Shown here in pieces: positions 16,981-25,270 of a DNA stretch of 64,000 nt; position 1 is the stretch's first letter, and every line of letters begins with the position of its first letter. The notes under the pieces were generated by a model that saw only the letters and a program-made list of their open reading frames with translations, made no database searches and was not told the origin of the DNA. Both the position numbers and the translations under genes were made by a program. Location of the stretch: positions 1-64,000 of the forward strand of contig NZ_VCRN01000007.1 in the NCBI RefSeq assembly GCF_009849585.1, in the 5' to 3' direction. This DNA comes from Bacillus sp. ZZV12-4809 (GTDB taxonomy: Bacteria > Bacillota > Bacilli > Bacillales > Cytobacillaceae).

Positions 16981-19900
16981 ATGCAAACAGAAATTGGAGT
17001 AGATATTTTAACTTTTATGAAAGGCCTTACCTTAAATGAGCGCTATAACATCATAAAAAATGAAGACAATGGAGCTTTTGATGATGAGAGTTTTCAAAAA
17101 TGGAGAGAAAGAAAGAATATAGTACAGCCACATAGCTTTGAAAAAATGCTTGAAATCATGGATTATAATCAGAATGTGTTTTCTAAAGCGGTTAACCCTA
17201 ATGCGCTAATGTCAGTTGAACGTGAAGATATACATACTTTCTTGGAAGATCAAACCTGGTATAAGGTGTTTCAAAAGGCATTTAATCTGTTAAAACAAGA
17301 TAATAGTGAATATGACAATTCTAAAGGTTTTAGTTTTATTCTACGGCCTTTCACGTTATATGTTGAAAAAGAAGTATCTTCCCATTTTGAAAAGTACAGC
17401 ACTGTTTTTAATAAACAGGTCATTAATGATGTCTTATATGCTTTTACATATAACTCAGTACAAATTTCCATGAAAACTCTTCTTTTAGAACTAAATGTTT
17501 CTAGAGTACGCGGTGAATTAAGCGGAGATACACCAGAAGATAGGTTTCACTCTTTTAACAGATTGTTTACAGATAAAAAGAGATTAAATGATTTCTATTC
17601 TGAGTACATCGTGCTAACAAGATTATTTTCTACTAATGCCCATTTTACTGTTAAGAACACCATCGATTTTTTGGATAATCTAACCCAAAATAAAACAGCC
17701 ATATACAAAGAATTTGACCTGGATGAGGGAGAAATAGTTAAGGGCATTTCGCCTGGTTTGGGTGACTCCCATAATGAAGGAAAAGCTGTTATATCATTTG
17801 TTCTAAGCTCAGGAAAGAAGTTCCTTTATAAACCGAGAAATTCACAAGTAGCAATTGCCTACCATAATTTAATTAATTGGCTAAATAGTAAAGAGTCCAT
17901 CTTAGATATGGATACTTATAGAATTATTAACTTTGACAATAAGTTCTCTGTCGAAGAGTTTGTTCCTCAGATGGATTGCAGCAGCACTGATGAAATTAAA
18001 GATTATTATATAAAGTTTGGGCAAATACTTGCCGTAATGTACATTTTGAATGGAACAGATATGCACATGGAAAATATCATTGCAAAAGGAGCTTCGCCAG
18101 TAATAGTAGATACTGAAACACTTTTGCATACTAGTGTCCCATTAACTAGTTTGGATAATGCCCATTATAAAGCAAGCACAAAAAAAATTGACTTCGTTTC
18201 GAGTACTTTACTGCTTCCTGGTGAAATAAAGTTCAACACTTTACAGAAAGCAGGAATTGATCTTAGCGCCCTAAACGGGCAAGAAAGAACATTACCATAT
18301 GAAGTTCAAGGAATAATAAACAATAACACTGACACAATGATGTATGGAATGGTTGAGTCAAAAATGGCAGGCTCAAACAACCTTCCAATGTACAATAATC
18401 AAATTGTCCCGTATCAAGATTATGTCGAAGAGATTATTAATGGGTTTAGAAAAACCTGTCTGGTGATTATGGACCATAAAGAAGAGCTGCTGAGTAGCGA
18501 TGGCGTTTTAAAGCAATTTGAAAATTTAAAAGTAAGAATAATAGCTAAAGGAACTTCTCAGTATGCTTCATTATTAGCATATACTTACCACCCTGACTTT
18601 TTAAGGGATGCCCTGGACAGAGACAAAATCTTAGAAAATATATGGGGATATCCTTACCAATATAAAGAAGTTATCAGAAGTGAGTATAGAGACATGCTCA
18701 ACGATGACATACCTATATTCTTTAATAATGTAAATTCAACAGATTTGATAGATAGTAAAGGAAATGTGATTAAGGAAATATATAAAGAGACTGCATATAA
18801 TAGGTTACTAAATAAAATTAGACAACTGGATGAAAATGAAATCAATAAACAAATTTCAGTTATAAAGGTACAGACGGGAAAAGTGGCAAAAGAGAAAATA
18901 GAAGTACCTCTTAGTCTAAATGATATTATCAATAAAAAAGAATTAACAGAATCAAATGAGGTTGTTGATGTTTTTATCCAGGAAGCCATAAAGGTTGAGC
19001 GCGAATTAAGGAAACTAGCTATTTATTCAGATGATGAACAAACCGTCACTTGGTTAGATATTTTTGAAGTAGGTGACTCCTATAATATTACTGCCCTGCC
19101 CAGTGACTTATATGATGGCCTTGCTGGAGTTTTTATATTCTATTATAACCTTTATAAAGTCACTAAGGACAAAGAGTATAGGGAATTTGCAAATAAAGTT
19201 CTAGTTGCCGCAGAACATATCATTAATCACAAAGACAATCATTCGGCTATAACTGGTAAATTTTCATTACTGTACCCTTATTCAATTTTATTCTTGGAAG
19301 AAAATGATACTGAGGCAGAGAAGAAATTAGACAAATTATTAGAGTTAATTAGCGAGAACATCAATTCAATAGAACATTTTGATTGGATTGAAGGAACTGC
19401 TGGAATAGCTGCTGTTGTATTGAACCTATTAGAGCAAACTAAAAACCTTGACTATTTAACAACTTCCATTATGCTGGGCAATAAGTTAGTTCAACAGTTA
19501 AATAATTCAGAAGAAGATCTGATCGGCGGGTTTGCCCACGGTGCAAGTTCCATCGCTTTAGTCTTACTTAGATTAGGACACCTAACTAATGTTAAATCAT
19601 TTACCGAAAAAGGATTAGAGATACTGAACCAAGATCGATCATTTTTTTCTATTGAACATAACGGTTGGCTAAATAAGGCTATTTATGATCCTTCTTTAAT
19701 TAGATATGACTGGTGTCATGGTTCATTAGGGATTGGCATAAGCAGAATACTCTTAACTAAATATTACGCTGATGAGAATCTGCAAAGTGAAATTGAAAGA
19801 GCCTTGCAGATGACTTATGAAAGTAAGTATAGAGAAAGTGATTGTATCTGTCATGGCAACATGGGAGCAACCGAAATTTTAGTTGCCGCATCTCAATATC

Positions 19901-20103
19901 TGCAGAATGACGAATACCTATTACAAGCAAGAAAGCTGGCTATGGGAATTATGGAGGACGCCAAAGAGCGTGGTCAATACCTAACTGTTGGTTTAGATCA
20001 TTTTCCTAAGATCGGGATGTTCACGGGTCTTGCTGGTATAGGTAACCAATTATTAAGAGTCTCTTCACCGAATTCTGTAAAGTCAGTTCTAACTTTAGAA
20101 TGA
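16981..20103 (+). CDS. lanM: class II lanthipeptide synthetase LanM
   Basis: This 1040-residue bifunctional enzyme phosphorylates and dehydrates Ser/Thr in the precursors, then adds Cys thiols to form thioether rings. The N-terminal dehydratase (about 150-620) carries the kinase-like segments KGISPGLGDSHNEGK, FLYKPRNSQ and NGTDMHMENIIAKG (Asp360 and His362 region), then PVIVDTETLLH. The C-terminal LanC-like cyclase (about 690-1040) carries GFAHGASS, WCHGS and CICHGNMG; the zinc ligands are Cys912, Cys957 and His958. All are intact. The ATG at 16981 follows GAAGGAGGGG; the longer frame from 16948 runs into the hairpin. One LanM must serve both precursors, as in cytolysin and carnolysin. Confidence 0.95.
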   Translation: MQTEIGVDILTFMKGLTLNERYNIIKNEDNGAFDDESFQKWRERKNIVQPHSFEKMLEIMDYNQNVFSKAVNPNALMSVEREDIHTFLEDQTWYKVFQKAFNLLKQDNSEYDNSKGFSFILRPFTLYVEKEVSSHFEKYSTVFNKQVINDVLYAFTYNSVQISMKTLLLELNVSRVRGELSGDTPEDRFHSFNRLFTDKKRLNDFYSEYIVLTRLFSTNAHFTVKNTIDFLDNLTQNKTAIYKEFDLDEGEIVKGISPGLGDSHNEGKAVISFVLSSGKKFLYKPRNSQVAIAYHNLINWLNSKESILDMDTYRIINFDNKFSVEEFVPQMDCSSTDEIKDYYIKFGQILAVMYILNGTDMHMENIIAKGASPVIVDTETLLHTSVPLTSLDNAHYKASTKKIDFVSSTLLLPGEIKFNTLQKAGIDLSALNGQERTLPYEVQGIINNNTDTMMYGMVESKMAGSNNLPMYNNQIVPYQDYVEEIINGFRKTCLVIMDHKEELLSSDGVLKQFENLKVRIIAKGTSQYASLLAYTYHPDFLRDALDRDKILENIWGYPYQYKEVIRSEYRDMLNDDIPIFFNNVNSTDLIDSKGNVIKEIYKETAYNRLLNKIRQLDENEINKQISVIKVQTGKVAKEKIEVPLSLNDIINKKELTESNEVVDVFIQEAIKVERELRKLAIYSDDEQTVTWLDIFEVGDSYNITALPSDLYDGLAGVFIFYYNLYKVTKDKEYREFANKVLVAAEHIINHKDNHSAITGKFSLLYPYSILFLEENDTEAEKKLDKLLELISENINSIEHFDWIEGTAGIAAVVLNLLEQTKNLDYLTTSIMLGNKLVQQLNNSEEDLIGGFAHGASSIALVLLRLGHLTNVKSFTEKGLEILNQDRSFFSIEHNGWLNKAIYDPSLIRYDWCHGSLGIGISRILLTKYYADENLQSEIERALQMTYESKYRESDCICHGNMGATEILVAASQYLQNDEYLLQARKLAMGIMEDAKERGQYLTVGLDHFPKIGMFTGLAGIGNQLLRVSSPNSVKSVLTLE

Positions 20104-20121
20104 TTTGGAGGATACGAATGC

Positions 20122-20826
20122 ATGAAAAAAATCTTCGTTTACATCGGTTCTAGAAATGATGAATCCACTTTAACAATATATTTAAAAAAATTGATAGAAC
20201 GGCTGAAAGAAGTCGACTCAGATATCCATATAGATTTACACACAGCATCATCAACAAATATTAATCACTCAACAGGTTGTAAAAATTGCTTTACAAAAGG
20301 ATACTGCAATCAGGATCAGTTAGTTGAAGATAATATGGACAAAATTAAAAATCAATTATTAAATGCAGATTTCATCATCTTAGGCAGCCCGGTATATTCT
20401 CATAATGTTTCTGGGGATATGAAGGCTTTTATTGATAGACTTGCATACTGGGGACATCTATTCAGGTTAGCAGGTAAACCAGGGATGTTTTTTGCTTCAG
20501 GAACTAATGGTCTAAATTATGTCCTAAGTTACATGGAGAAGGTGATGAACTATATGGGGGTCGTTGGCGTAGGTAGAGTTAGTTTAATTCCTGATCCCGC
20601 TTTGTTTGACGACATAGAGGATAATATTGAAAGTATCATTGCTTATACCAGAGGAGATAAAGAGGTAAAGAGTAATGATACGATAGAGGCTGCCTTCCTT
20701 TCGTATCGATTTTTGTTCAATAACTATCCTAAGGACCACGCTGAGTATCTGTATTGGAAAAATAATGGACTTTTTGAATGCGAGAATTTTGTAGAATACC
20801 TAGATAAAATAAAGATTTCAGTTTAA
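20122..20826 (+). CDS. flavodoxin-fold NAD(P)H:FMN oxidoreductase, candidate lanthipeptide dehydro-residue reductase
   Basis: This 234-residue protein starts MKKIFVYIGSRNDESTL and has the Cys-rich loop TGCKNCFTKGYC (near residue 53) and GSPVYSHNVSGDMKAFIDR (near 92) of NADPH-dependent FMN reductases. It follows lanM by 18 bases with its own GGAGG, so it is in the same operon. Flavin reductases of this kind (LanJB type, as in carnolysin and bicereucin clusters) reduce dehydroalanine and dehydrobutyrine to D-Ala and D-aminobutyrate. Both precursors here have far more Ser/Thr than Cys, the pattern expected for that. Function is inferred from family and context; it could instead supply reduced flavin or act in redox stress. 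Confidence 0.75.
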   Translation: MKKIFVYIGSRNDESTLTIYLKKLIERLKEVDSDIHIDLHTASSTNINHSTGCKNCFTKGYCNQDQLVEDNMDKIKNQLLNADFIILGSPVYSHNVSGDMKAFIDRLAYWGHLFRLAGKPGMFFASGTNGLNYVLSYMEKVMNYMGVVGVGRVSLIPDPALFDDIEDNIESIIAYTRGDKEVKSNDTIEAAFLSYRFLFNNYPKDHAEYLYWKNNGLFECENFVEYLDKIKISV

Positions 20827-20846
20827 CTATAAATATCAAAAAATTT

Positions 20847-20877
20847 AGGGAAGCCAGCAGAACTGAGCTTCCCTCTT
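20847..20877 (+). terminator. terminator after the lanthipeptide reductase gene
   Basis: The stem AGGGAAGC / GCTTCCCT, extended inside by CAG/CTG, is followed by CTTTC. It lies 20 bases after the stop codon. The T-tract is weak. Confidence 0.6.
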
Positions 20878-20922
20878 TCGCTTTACATCTTCAATTCTTA
20901 CAACTATAGAGGGTGATTTTTA

Positions 20923-21129
20923 ATGTATTTATTAGTATCAATTTTTTTCACTACCATTTTAGGGTGTTTCTTATTCATGATGGGTCCATTATTTGCGAAA
21001 ATTACTATTTTTGGAATAGTAGTGGGTACTTTGTTTAGGATGCTATATTTAATCAATTACATAAGCAGAAGACTCCCTAGGTTACCCAATGAAGTCAAAA
21101 ACAATTCTCAAATTAATCCTAAACAATGA
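20923..21129 (+). CDS. small membrane protein beside the lanthipeptide cluster
   Basis: This 68-residue protein has two hydrophobic helices (about residues 2-22 and 25-45), a basic turn YISRRLPR and a polar tail ending NPKQ. AGAGGGTG precedes the ATG. It lies 97 bases after the reductase gene and past a hairpin. No LanFEG immunity transporter is in the window, so a small membrane protein here is a candidate immunity factor. That is inference from position only; I do not recognise the family. Confidence 0.6.
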   Translation: MYLLVSIFFTTILGCFLFMMGPLFAKITIFGIVVGTLFRMLYLINYISRRLPRLPNEVKNNSQINPKQ

Positions 21130-21354
21130 GGCCTCTTGCTGAGCATACCTATACACGTTTAACCACTAACACGGGATAAGCAAATAGGTGAATAAATATT
21201 AAACTCTAGTTTATACAACGCCATCTGCTTCTTGTCCAAATAGTAACCAGCTGGTTCAGCCTGCATTTAATTTGGCAACAGCCTTTGTTATATACCTGGG
21301 GGGATGCGGTAAAATATCTTTAAACAAATGATTTGTAATTTTTTTGAATTTTAC

Positions 21355-21413
21355 GGAAAGTTTACTTTACATAAATTTCAGTTCATTATATAATGATGGA
21401 AAGTTAACTTTCC
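21355..21413 (+). promoter_or_regulatory. sigma-A promoter with paired palindromic operators
   Basis: TTTACA (21366-21371), a 17-bp spacer and TATAAT (21389-21394) form a near-consensus promoter. A perfect 16-bp palindrome GGAAAGTTAACTTTCC (21398-21413) lies just after the -10, and a near-copy GGAAAGTTTACTTTAC (21355-21370) overlaps the -35. This is a typical design for autorepression by the HTH protein encoded next. The rest of the 21130-21432 gap shows no gene. Confidence 0.8.
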
Positions 21414-21432
21414 CTTGCGAAGGAGTTAAGGT

Positions 21433-21645
21433 ATGCAGAACAGATTAGAAGAAATTAGAAAGAAATGCGGAATAAAACAAGAGGAACTTGCTTCCGCATT
21501 AGAAGTAAGCCGACAAACAATTGGCTCGTTAGAAAACGGAAGATATAACCCTTCCATTATTTTGGCTTTTAAAATTGCAAAATTTTTTAACATGAGTATT
21601 GAAGACATTTTTATTTATGAGGAGGAAACATACAATGAAAAATAA
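21433..21645 (+). CDS. small XRE-family HTH regulator
   Basis: This 70-residue protein is essentially one HTH domain (LEEIRKKCGIKQEELASALE with recognition helix VSRQTIGSLENGRYNPS). It matches the short Cro/C1-type regulators of Bacillaceae that pair with a membrane protein. The ATG follows GAAGGAG. Its end overlaps the next gene by 11 bases, so the two are translationally coupled. The paired palindromes around its promoter suggest that it represses its own operon. Confidence 0.9.
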   Translation: MQNRLEEIRKKCGIKQEELASALEVSRQTIGSLENGRYNPSIILAFKIAKFFNMSIEDIFIYEEETYNEK

Positions 21646-22066
21646 ACTAACTTTAAGTTGGTTTATAACCATTTTGGGATCTTTTTTACTGGTATCAGGT
21701 ATTGTTTTGGGGGCCGTTGGAGCTGATGTTTTAAACATCCCTTTTGATAGATTGGATTTAGTTCCAATTGCTGTAGGGGGATGTGGATTTATGCTTCTAT
21801 TTGGTGGTGTTATGGTAATATTAGATAATAAATATAAGACTAAAGAGGATATAATTGAAGAAAATGATGAGAGAAATATAGTGATTAAGCAAAAAGCAAA
21901 GTCTAAAGCCTTTGACCTTATGGTCGTAATGTTTTGCTTAGGACTTTTAACATTAACTTTATTCGGATATATGAATGAAGTATCCTTTTTTAGTCTTATA
22001 GGTCTTTATTTATTATCAGTGTTCTACTATGGTTACCAGCTTGTACTTAATAAGAAGGCTATGTAA
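21635..22066 (+). CDS. membrane protein coupled to the small XRE regulator
   Basis: This 143-residue protein has four predicted helices in two pairs (about 7-30, 41-62, 91-109 and 115-135), separated by an acidic/basic linker KTKEDIIEENDERN. The motif ENDERN before the third helix is typical of DUF2178-like membrane proteins that sit next to YozG-like HTH genes. The ATG at 21635 has GAGGAGG before it; the longer frame (21599) has none. The pair resembles two-gene HTH/membrane modules of unknown role. Confidence 0.75.
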   Translation: MKNKLTLSWFITILGSFLLVSGIVLGAVGADVLNIPFDRLDLVPIAVGGCGFMLLFGGVMVILDNKYKTKEDIIEENDERNIVIKQKAKSKAFDLMVVMFCLGLLTLTLFGYMNEVSFFSLIGLYLLSVFYYGYQLVLNKKAM

Positions 22067-22108
22067 CAGAATTCTGCCTATTGAACCATATCCCTTTCCT
22101 TAACAAAA

Positions 22109-22137
22109 GATCAGCTGTTCATTACGGACAGCTGATC
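22109..22137. terminator. bidirectional hairpin
   Basis: A perfect 10-bp stem GATCAGCTGT / ACAGCTGATC lies between convergent genes. The minus-strand side is followed by TTTTGTT. Confidence 0.75.
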
Positions 22138-22163
22138 ATAATCAATGCTGAGAGTGGAACCAA

Positions 22164-22964
22164 CTAAACAGGTATACACTCTACAGAACTATAGTATTTT
22201 CTCCCATTTGAGTTATTCTTTATATTTATCTCTAATTCTTTTAATTCAGCCAATTTGTAATATGTTTGTTCTTTATGACAAATTCTTATTGCCTCCTGGC
22301 AATGAGAAATGGCTTTTTTAATATCTCCATAATAGAATGCAGCCTGTGAGCAAAGAAAATAGATATTAATGATAAGAAATCTGCTATAGTGAAGATTGAA
22401 AAAAGGGAGCTTATTCAACCTTTTTAAAATGTCGATTTGAAGATTATAAGCTTCCTCAATTTCTTCACAACGTAATAAAAAGGTGATTTTACTACTCAAC
22501 ATATTTATTTCTTCAAGTGAATAGAACTTTTTATTAATAAATAAATTATCAATTATTTTTATAGAGAGCCTATGGTTATTAGTGATTTCACTAATACAAA
22601 TCGCTTCTTGCCAAAGCAAATAACTCATAGCAGCATCATTATTTTTAAAGTTTGGATTCCTCTTTTCTAATTTAATTAATTCATAAGCCGTAAAGAAATC
22701 CTTTTCCTCGGTATGACGACAAATTTCTTCAATTGTAATTTGTACATAATTTGCTGCATTAAAGTCATCTGAAAAAAAATAACCAATTGGAACACCTAAT
22801 TTTTTACTTAACTCATATAATAAGTGAGCAGATGGGTAAAGTTCTTCGTGCTTTTCTATTTTACTTATCATAGCTTGAGAACAAATCCCTTCAGCTACTT
22901 CAGCTTGAGTAAGAGTGTACTTATTTCTCAGATATTTAAGCTTCTCTCCAATAGAATGACCCAT
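22164..22964 (-). CDS. XRE regulator with TPR-like C-terminus (RRNPP type)
   Basis: This 266-residue protein has an N-terminal HTH (GEKLKYLRNKYTLTQAEVAE, then SQAMISKIEKHEELYPS, residues 5-60) and an all-helical C-terminal domain with repeat-like pairs rich in Tyr/Leu (for example YELIKLEKRN, AISHCQEAIRICHKEQTYYK). This is the PlcR/NprR-like architecture, in which the helical domain binds a short peptide. The ATG at 22964 follows GTGGAGG; the in-frame GTG at 22976 would absorb the ribosome site. No small peptide gene is directly downstream; it is divergent from another XRE-TPR gene. Confidence 0.8.
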   Translation of the reverse strand: MGHSIGEKLKYLRNKYTLTQAEVAEGICSQAMISKIEKHEELYPSAHLLYELSKKLGVPIGYFFSDDFNAANYVQITIEEICRHTEEKDFFTAYELIKLEKRNPNFKNNDAAMSYLLWQEAICISEITNNHRLSIKIIDNLFINKKFYSLEEINMLSSKITFLLRCEEIEEAYNLQIDILKRLNKLPFFNLHYSRFLIINIYFLCSQAAFYYGDIKKAISHCQEAIRICHKEQTYYKLAELKELEINIKNNSNGRKYYSSVECIPV

Positions 22965-23596
22965 TTTTTCCTCCACAGTTAAAAATATTTAATTATTCTA
23001 ACCTATGTTGTTGTACATCATAAGAAGGTCCACTCATCATTCTTGAAATAATGATTCTGCTGCTTTTGGCAAACTTCATTTACAAAAATCCAGCAAAATA
23101 TAATCCATGGCTTGCCTATCGTAAATGTTTTATACCTTAATCACTGTATCTTTTTTCCTAAACAATAGCATTAATTAAACTTTAATTCCCCCTCATAGTA
23201 AGATTACACAATTAGTATAAAATAACTGTAATGGCAGGGGGCGAGAAATCAATAAAATTCAAAAAGATGAACTATTTTTTTTAATCGATGCAATTATCAG
23301 GGGTTAAAATAAATCCTATGAACAAAAAATTAACCAAAAAAGTTTTTGTAGTTAGCCAAATTCAAAAAACCTTAATAAATTGAACTGAAAAGGGTTAAGC
23401 GGAGGATCAAAGTATTTTTCTATGCATCTATAAGGACATTTCAATTAGTTGTACATTTACTCAAAAATATTCCTATTAAATTAGAAATTATTTAATAACA
23501 AGTTCAATAATTTGAATTATCTTGGTTTTTATTTAATTTAATTCAAAAATACAACTCCCATATTCGACAGGATACCATCCCCAATAAACTTACAAA
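22965..23596. other. AT-rich gap between two XRE-TPR regulators
   Basis: This gap is about 630 bases long and over 70% A+T by eye. I see only very short reading frames, with no convincing ribosome site (for example a 17-codon frame at 23232 and a 21-codon frame at 23318). It should contain the promoters of both divergent regulators. A tiny peptide gene cannot be ruled out. Confidence 0.4.
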
Positions 23597-23618
23597 ATAT
23601 TACTATATATAGTAATAT
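23597..23618. promoter_or_regulatory. 22-bp perfect palindrome upstream of the XRE-TPR gene
   Basis: ATATTACTATA and its exact complement form a 22-bp palindrome 33 bases before the GTG start. It also supplies TATA-rich -10-like sequence. It is a candidate autoregulatory operator; it does not match the PlcR box. Confidence 0.5.
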
Positions 23619-23651
23619 ATACATATACAAAATTGAGAAAGGGGGGGTAAA

Positions 23652-24920
23652 GTGCTGGAGAGTTTTACTTTTGGTCAACAGATCAAATATGTAAGAACTT
23701 TAAAAAGAATTAATCAACGTGAACTTGCTATTGGGATTTGCTCAGTTTCATATCTTTCTAAGATTGAAAATGGAGTCATTTATCCCAGTGAAGAGATTAA
23801 AAATTTAATAATAAAAAGATTAGGTATCGAAGATAATTTTCAAATTAATGAAAATGAGGAAAAAGAGATTCAAGAGTTTTATAATTTCTTATTAAATAAG
23901 GACATCCAAAGTGCTAATAAGGTTTTCAAAAAACTTTTAGATAAGGACTTTAGTGAAGCATTAAAATCTAGATTTGAAGTCATATCAATTTTCTATTTCG
24001 TGGAAACAAAACAGTTCAGGGAACTCCCTCATCTGATTCAATCCATATTTTCTAAGGAAGCCCAGCTTTCATCTGAGCTAAGGTATATCTTTTATAAAGC
24101 ATTGGGTTATTATTACTACCATACACAAAAAGCAGAAAAGTCATTTTATTTTTTCGAAAAATCAGTAAATCTAGTATCCATGTTTACTTTAAGTAACTTA
24201 GAATTGGCTGATTTGTATTATGCGTATTCACTGGCCGCAGCAAGATTAAAAAAGACCTCTACATGTTTAAAATATTGTCAATCAGCTCTAGGGCTTTACC
24301 AAGAGCTATACCTGTTTAAGAGATGTGTAGACTGTCATGTTTTATTGGGGATTATTCATCGAAGAAATAATAATATAGAAGAAGCAATATCCCATTATCA
24401 AACATCATTAGATTTAGCAGGCAAGATCCAATATCAAGACATTTTCCTGACGATCCAACATAATTTAGGTTATCTATACGGTGTAATCGGAGAGATAGAT
24501 AAAGCAATTGAACTTTTTCAGGAAATTTTAAGTAAAGAGGATCAACTAACTCCTTTGGTTCACGCACAAACTATCCTTTCTTTAGTTAAGGAACTTCATA
24601 AAAAAGGTAGTAATAAAGAGATATTTCAACTTTTACAGAATGGCTTTGATTTATTAGCAATTTACCCGAACCTAAAAAACCAACTTTATATAGAATTTAA
24701 CTTTTATAATTTATTATTACATGAAAAATATGAAGAAATACATAAAATTATGTTCTCTAAAATAGTTCCTGCATTAGAAAAGGATAAGAAGTATTTTTCT
24801 TTATCGAATTATTGTAAGTTTCTGGGTGACCACTATTATTCTATTGGAAAATATAAAAATGCAGCTAATTTTTTTGTAATGTCAAGGGAATACTTAAAGA
24901 AATCACATCTAACAGTATAA
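23652..24920 (+). CDS. XRE regulator with TPR domain (NprR/RRNPP-like)
   Basis: This 422-residue protein has an HTH (FGQQIKYVRTLKRINQRELA and CSVSYLSKIENGVIYPS, residues 7-50) followed by a long array of TPR-like helices (about 80-415; clear repeats are EEAISHYQTSLDLAGKIQ and GEIDKAIELFQEILSKED). Size and order match NprR-type quorum-sensing regulators, which bind an imported peptide derived from a small secreted precursor. The start is GTG at 23652 with GGGGGGG upstream. A 60-residue secreted peptide gene follows after 11 bases, supporting a regulator-peptide pair. Target genes are unknown; the lanthipeptide cluster 3 kb away is a candidate. Confidence 0.82.
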   Translation: MLESFTFGQQIKYVRTLKRINQRELAIGICSVSYLSKIENGVIYPSEEIKNLIIKRLGIEDNFQINENEEKEIQEFYNFLLNKDIQSANKVFKKLLDKDFSEALKSRFEVISIFYFVETKQFRELPHLIQSIFSKEAQLSSELRYIFYKALGYYYYHTQKAEKSFYFFEKSVNLVSMFTLSNLELADLYYAYSLAAARLKKTSTCLKYCQSALGLYQELYLFKRCVDCHVLLGIIHRRNNNIEEAISHYQTSLDLAGKIQYQDIFLTIQHNLGYLYGVIGEIDKAIELFQEILSKEDQLTPLVHAQTILSLVKELHKKGSNKEIFQLLQNGFDLLAIYPNLKNQLYIEFNFYNLLLHEKYEEIHKIMFSKIVPALEKDKKYFSLSNYCKFLGDHYYSIGKYKNAANFFVMSREYLKKSHLTV

Positions 24921-24931
24921 GGAGTGTTATT

Positions 24932-25114
24932 ATGAATAAAAAATTTCTACTAATTTCTTCATTTACTATCGGTATACTTATGAGCGGTTGCTCAGCTGGA
25001 GTTAATTATTCTAAGGGTAATTTAAATAATTTGGACCACAATACAATTGCCAGGGACGACGAAATACTCCCCCCTTTAATTGTTAAACCGAAACCACATA
25101 ATAACAAAGTTTAA
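24932..25114 (+). CDS. small exported lipoprotein-like peptide, candidate signal precursor
   Basis: This 60-residue peptide has a basic N-terminus, a hydrophobic core FLLISSFTIGILM and a lipobox-like LMSGC (Cys20), then a polar region ending EILPPLIVKPKPHNNKV. AAGGAGTG lies just before the ATG. It sits 11 bases after the NprR-like gene and before a terminator, so they form one operon, the arrangement of NprR-NprX and other RRNPP systems. The C-terminal or signal-peptide-derived part could be the active pheromone. No match to a known Phr, PapR or NprX sequence is evident. Confidence 0.65.
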   Translation: MNKKFLLISSFTIGILMSGCSAGVNYSKGNLNNLDHNTIARDDEILPPLIVKPKPHNNKV

Positions 25115-25120
25115 AAAATA

Positions 25121-25157
25121 AACTCCAAAGCTATTTAATAGCAATGGAGTTTTCTTA
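25121..25157 (+). terminator. terminator of the XRE-TPR/peptide operon
   Basis: The nested stem AACTCCA...TGGAGTT encloses GCTATTTAATAGC and is followed by TTCTTAT. It lies just after the small peptide gene. Confidence 0.85.
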
Positions 25158-25247
25158 TACTTTGTCCCTCTTATGCAGATCAAAAGTTTGGAGTAATTTT
25201 CTTTAAAGCAAAAGTATAAACTCATACGCTTTAAGCTTTATAACAAA

Positions 25248-25270
25248 TAAAAAACCACCAAATATGTATT
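25248..25270 (-). terminator. terminator of ssrA
   Basis: On the minus strand CACCAAAT / ATTTGGTG (partly using the tmRNA CCA end) is followed by GTTTTTTATT. Confidence 0.8.

Noticed and set aside
20923..21129. Third lanthipeptide precursor
   Set aside because: It has two clear membrane helices, no leader motif, no Gly-type cleavage site and a single Cys.
23597..23618. PlcR box
   Set aside because: The palindrome lacks the TATGNAN4TNCATA pattern.
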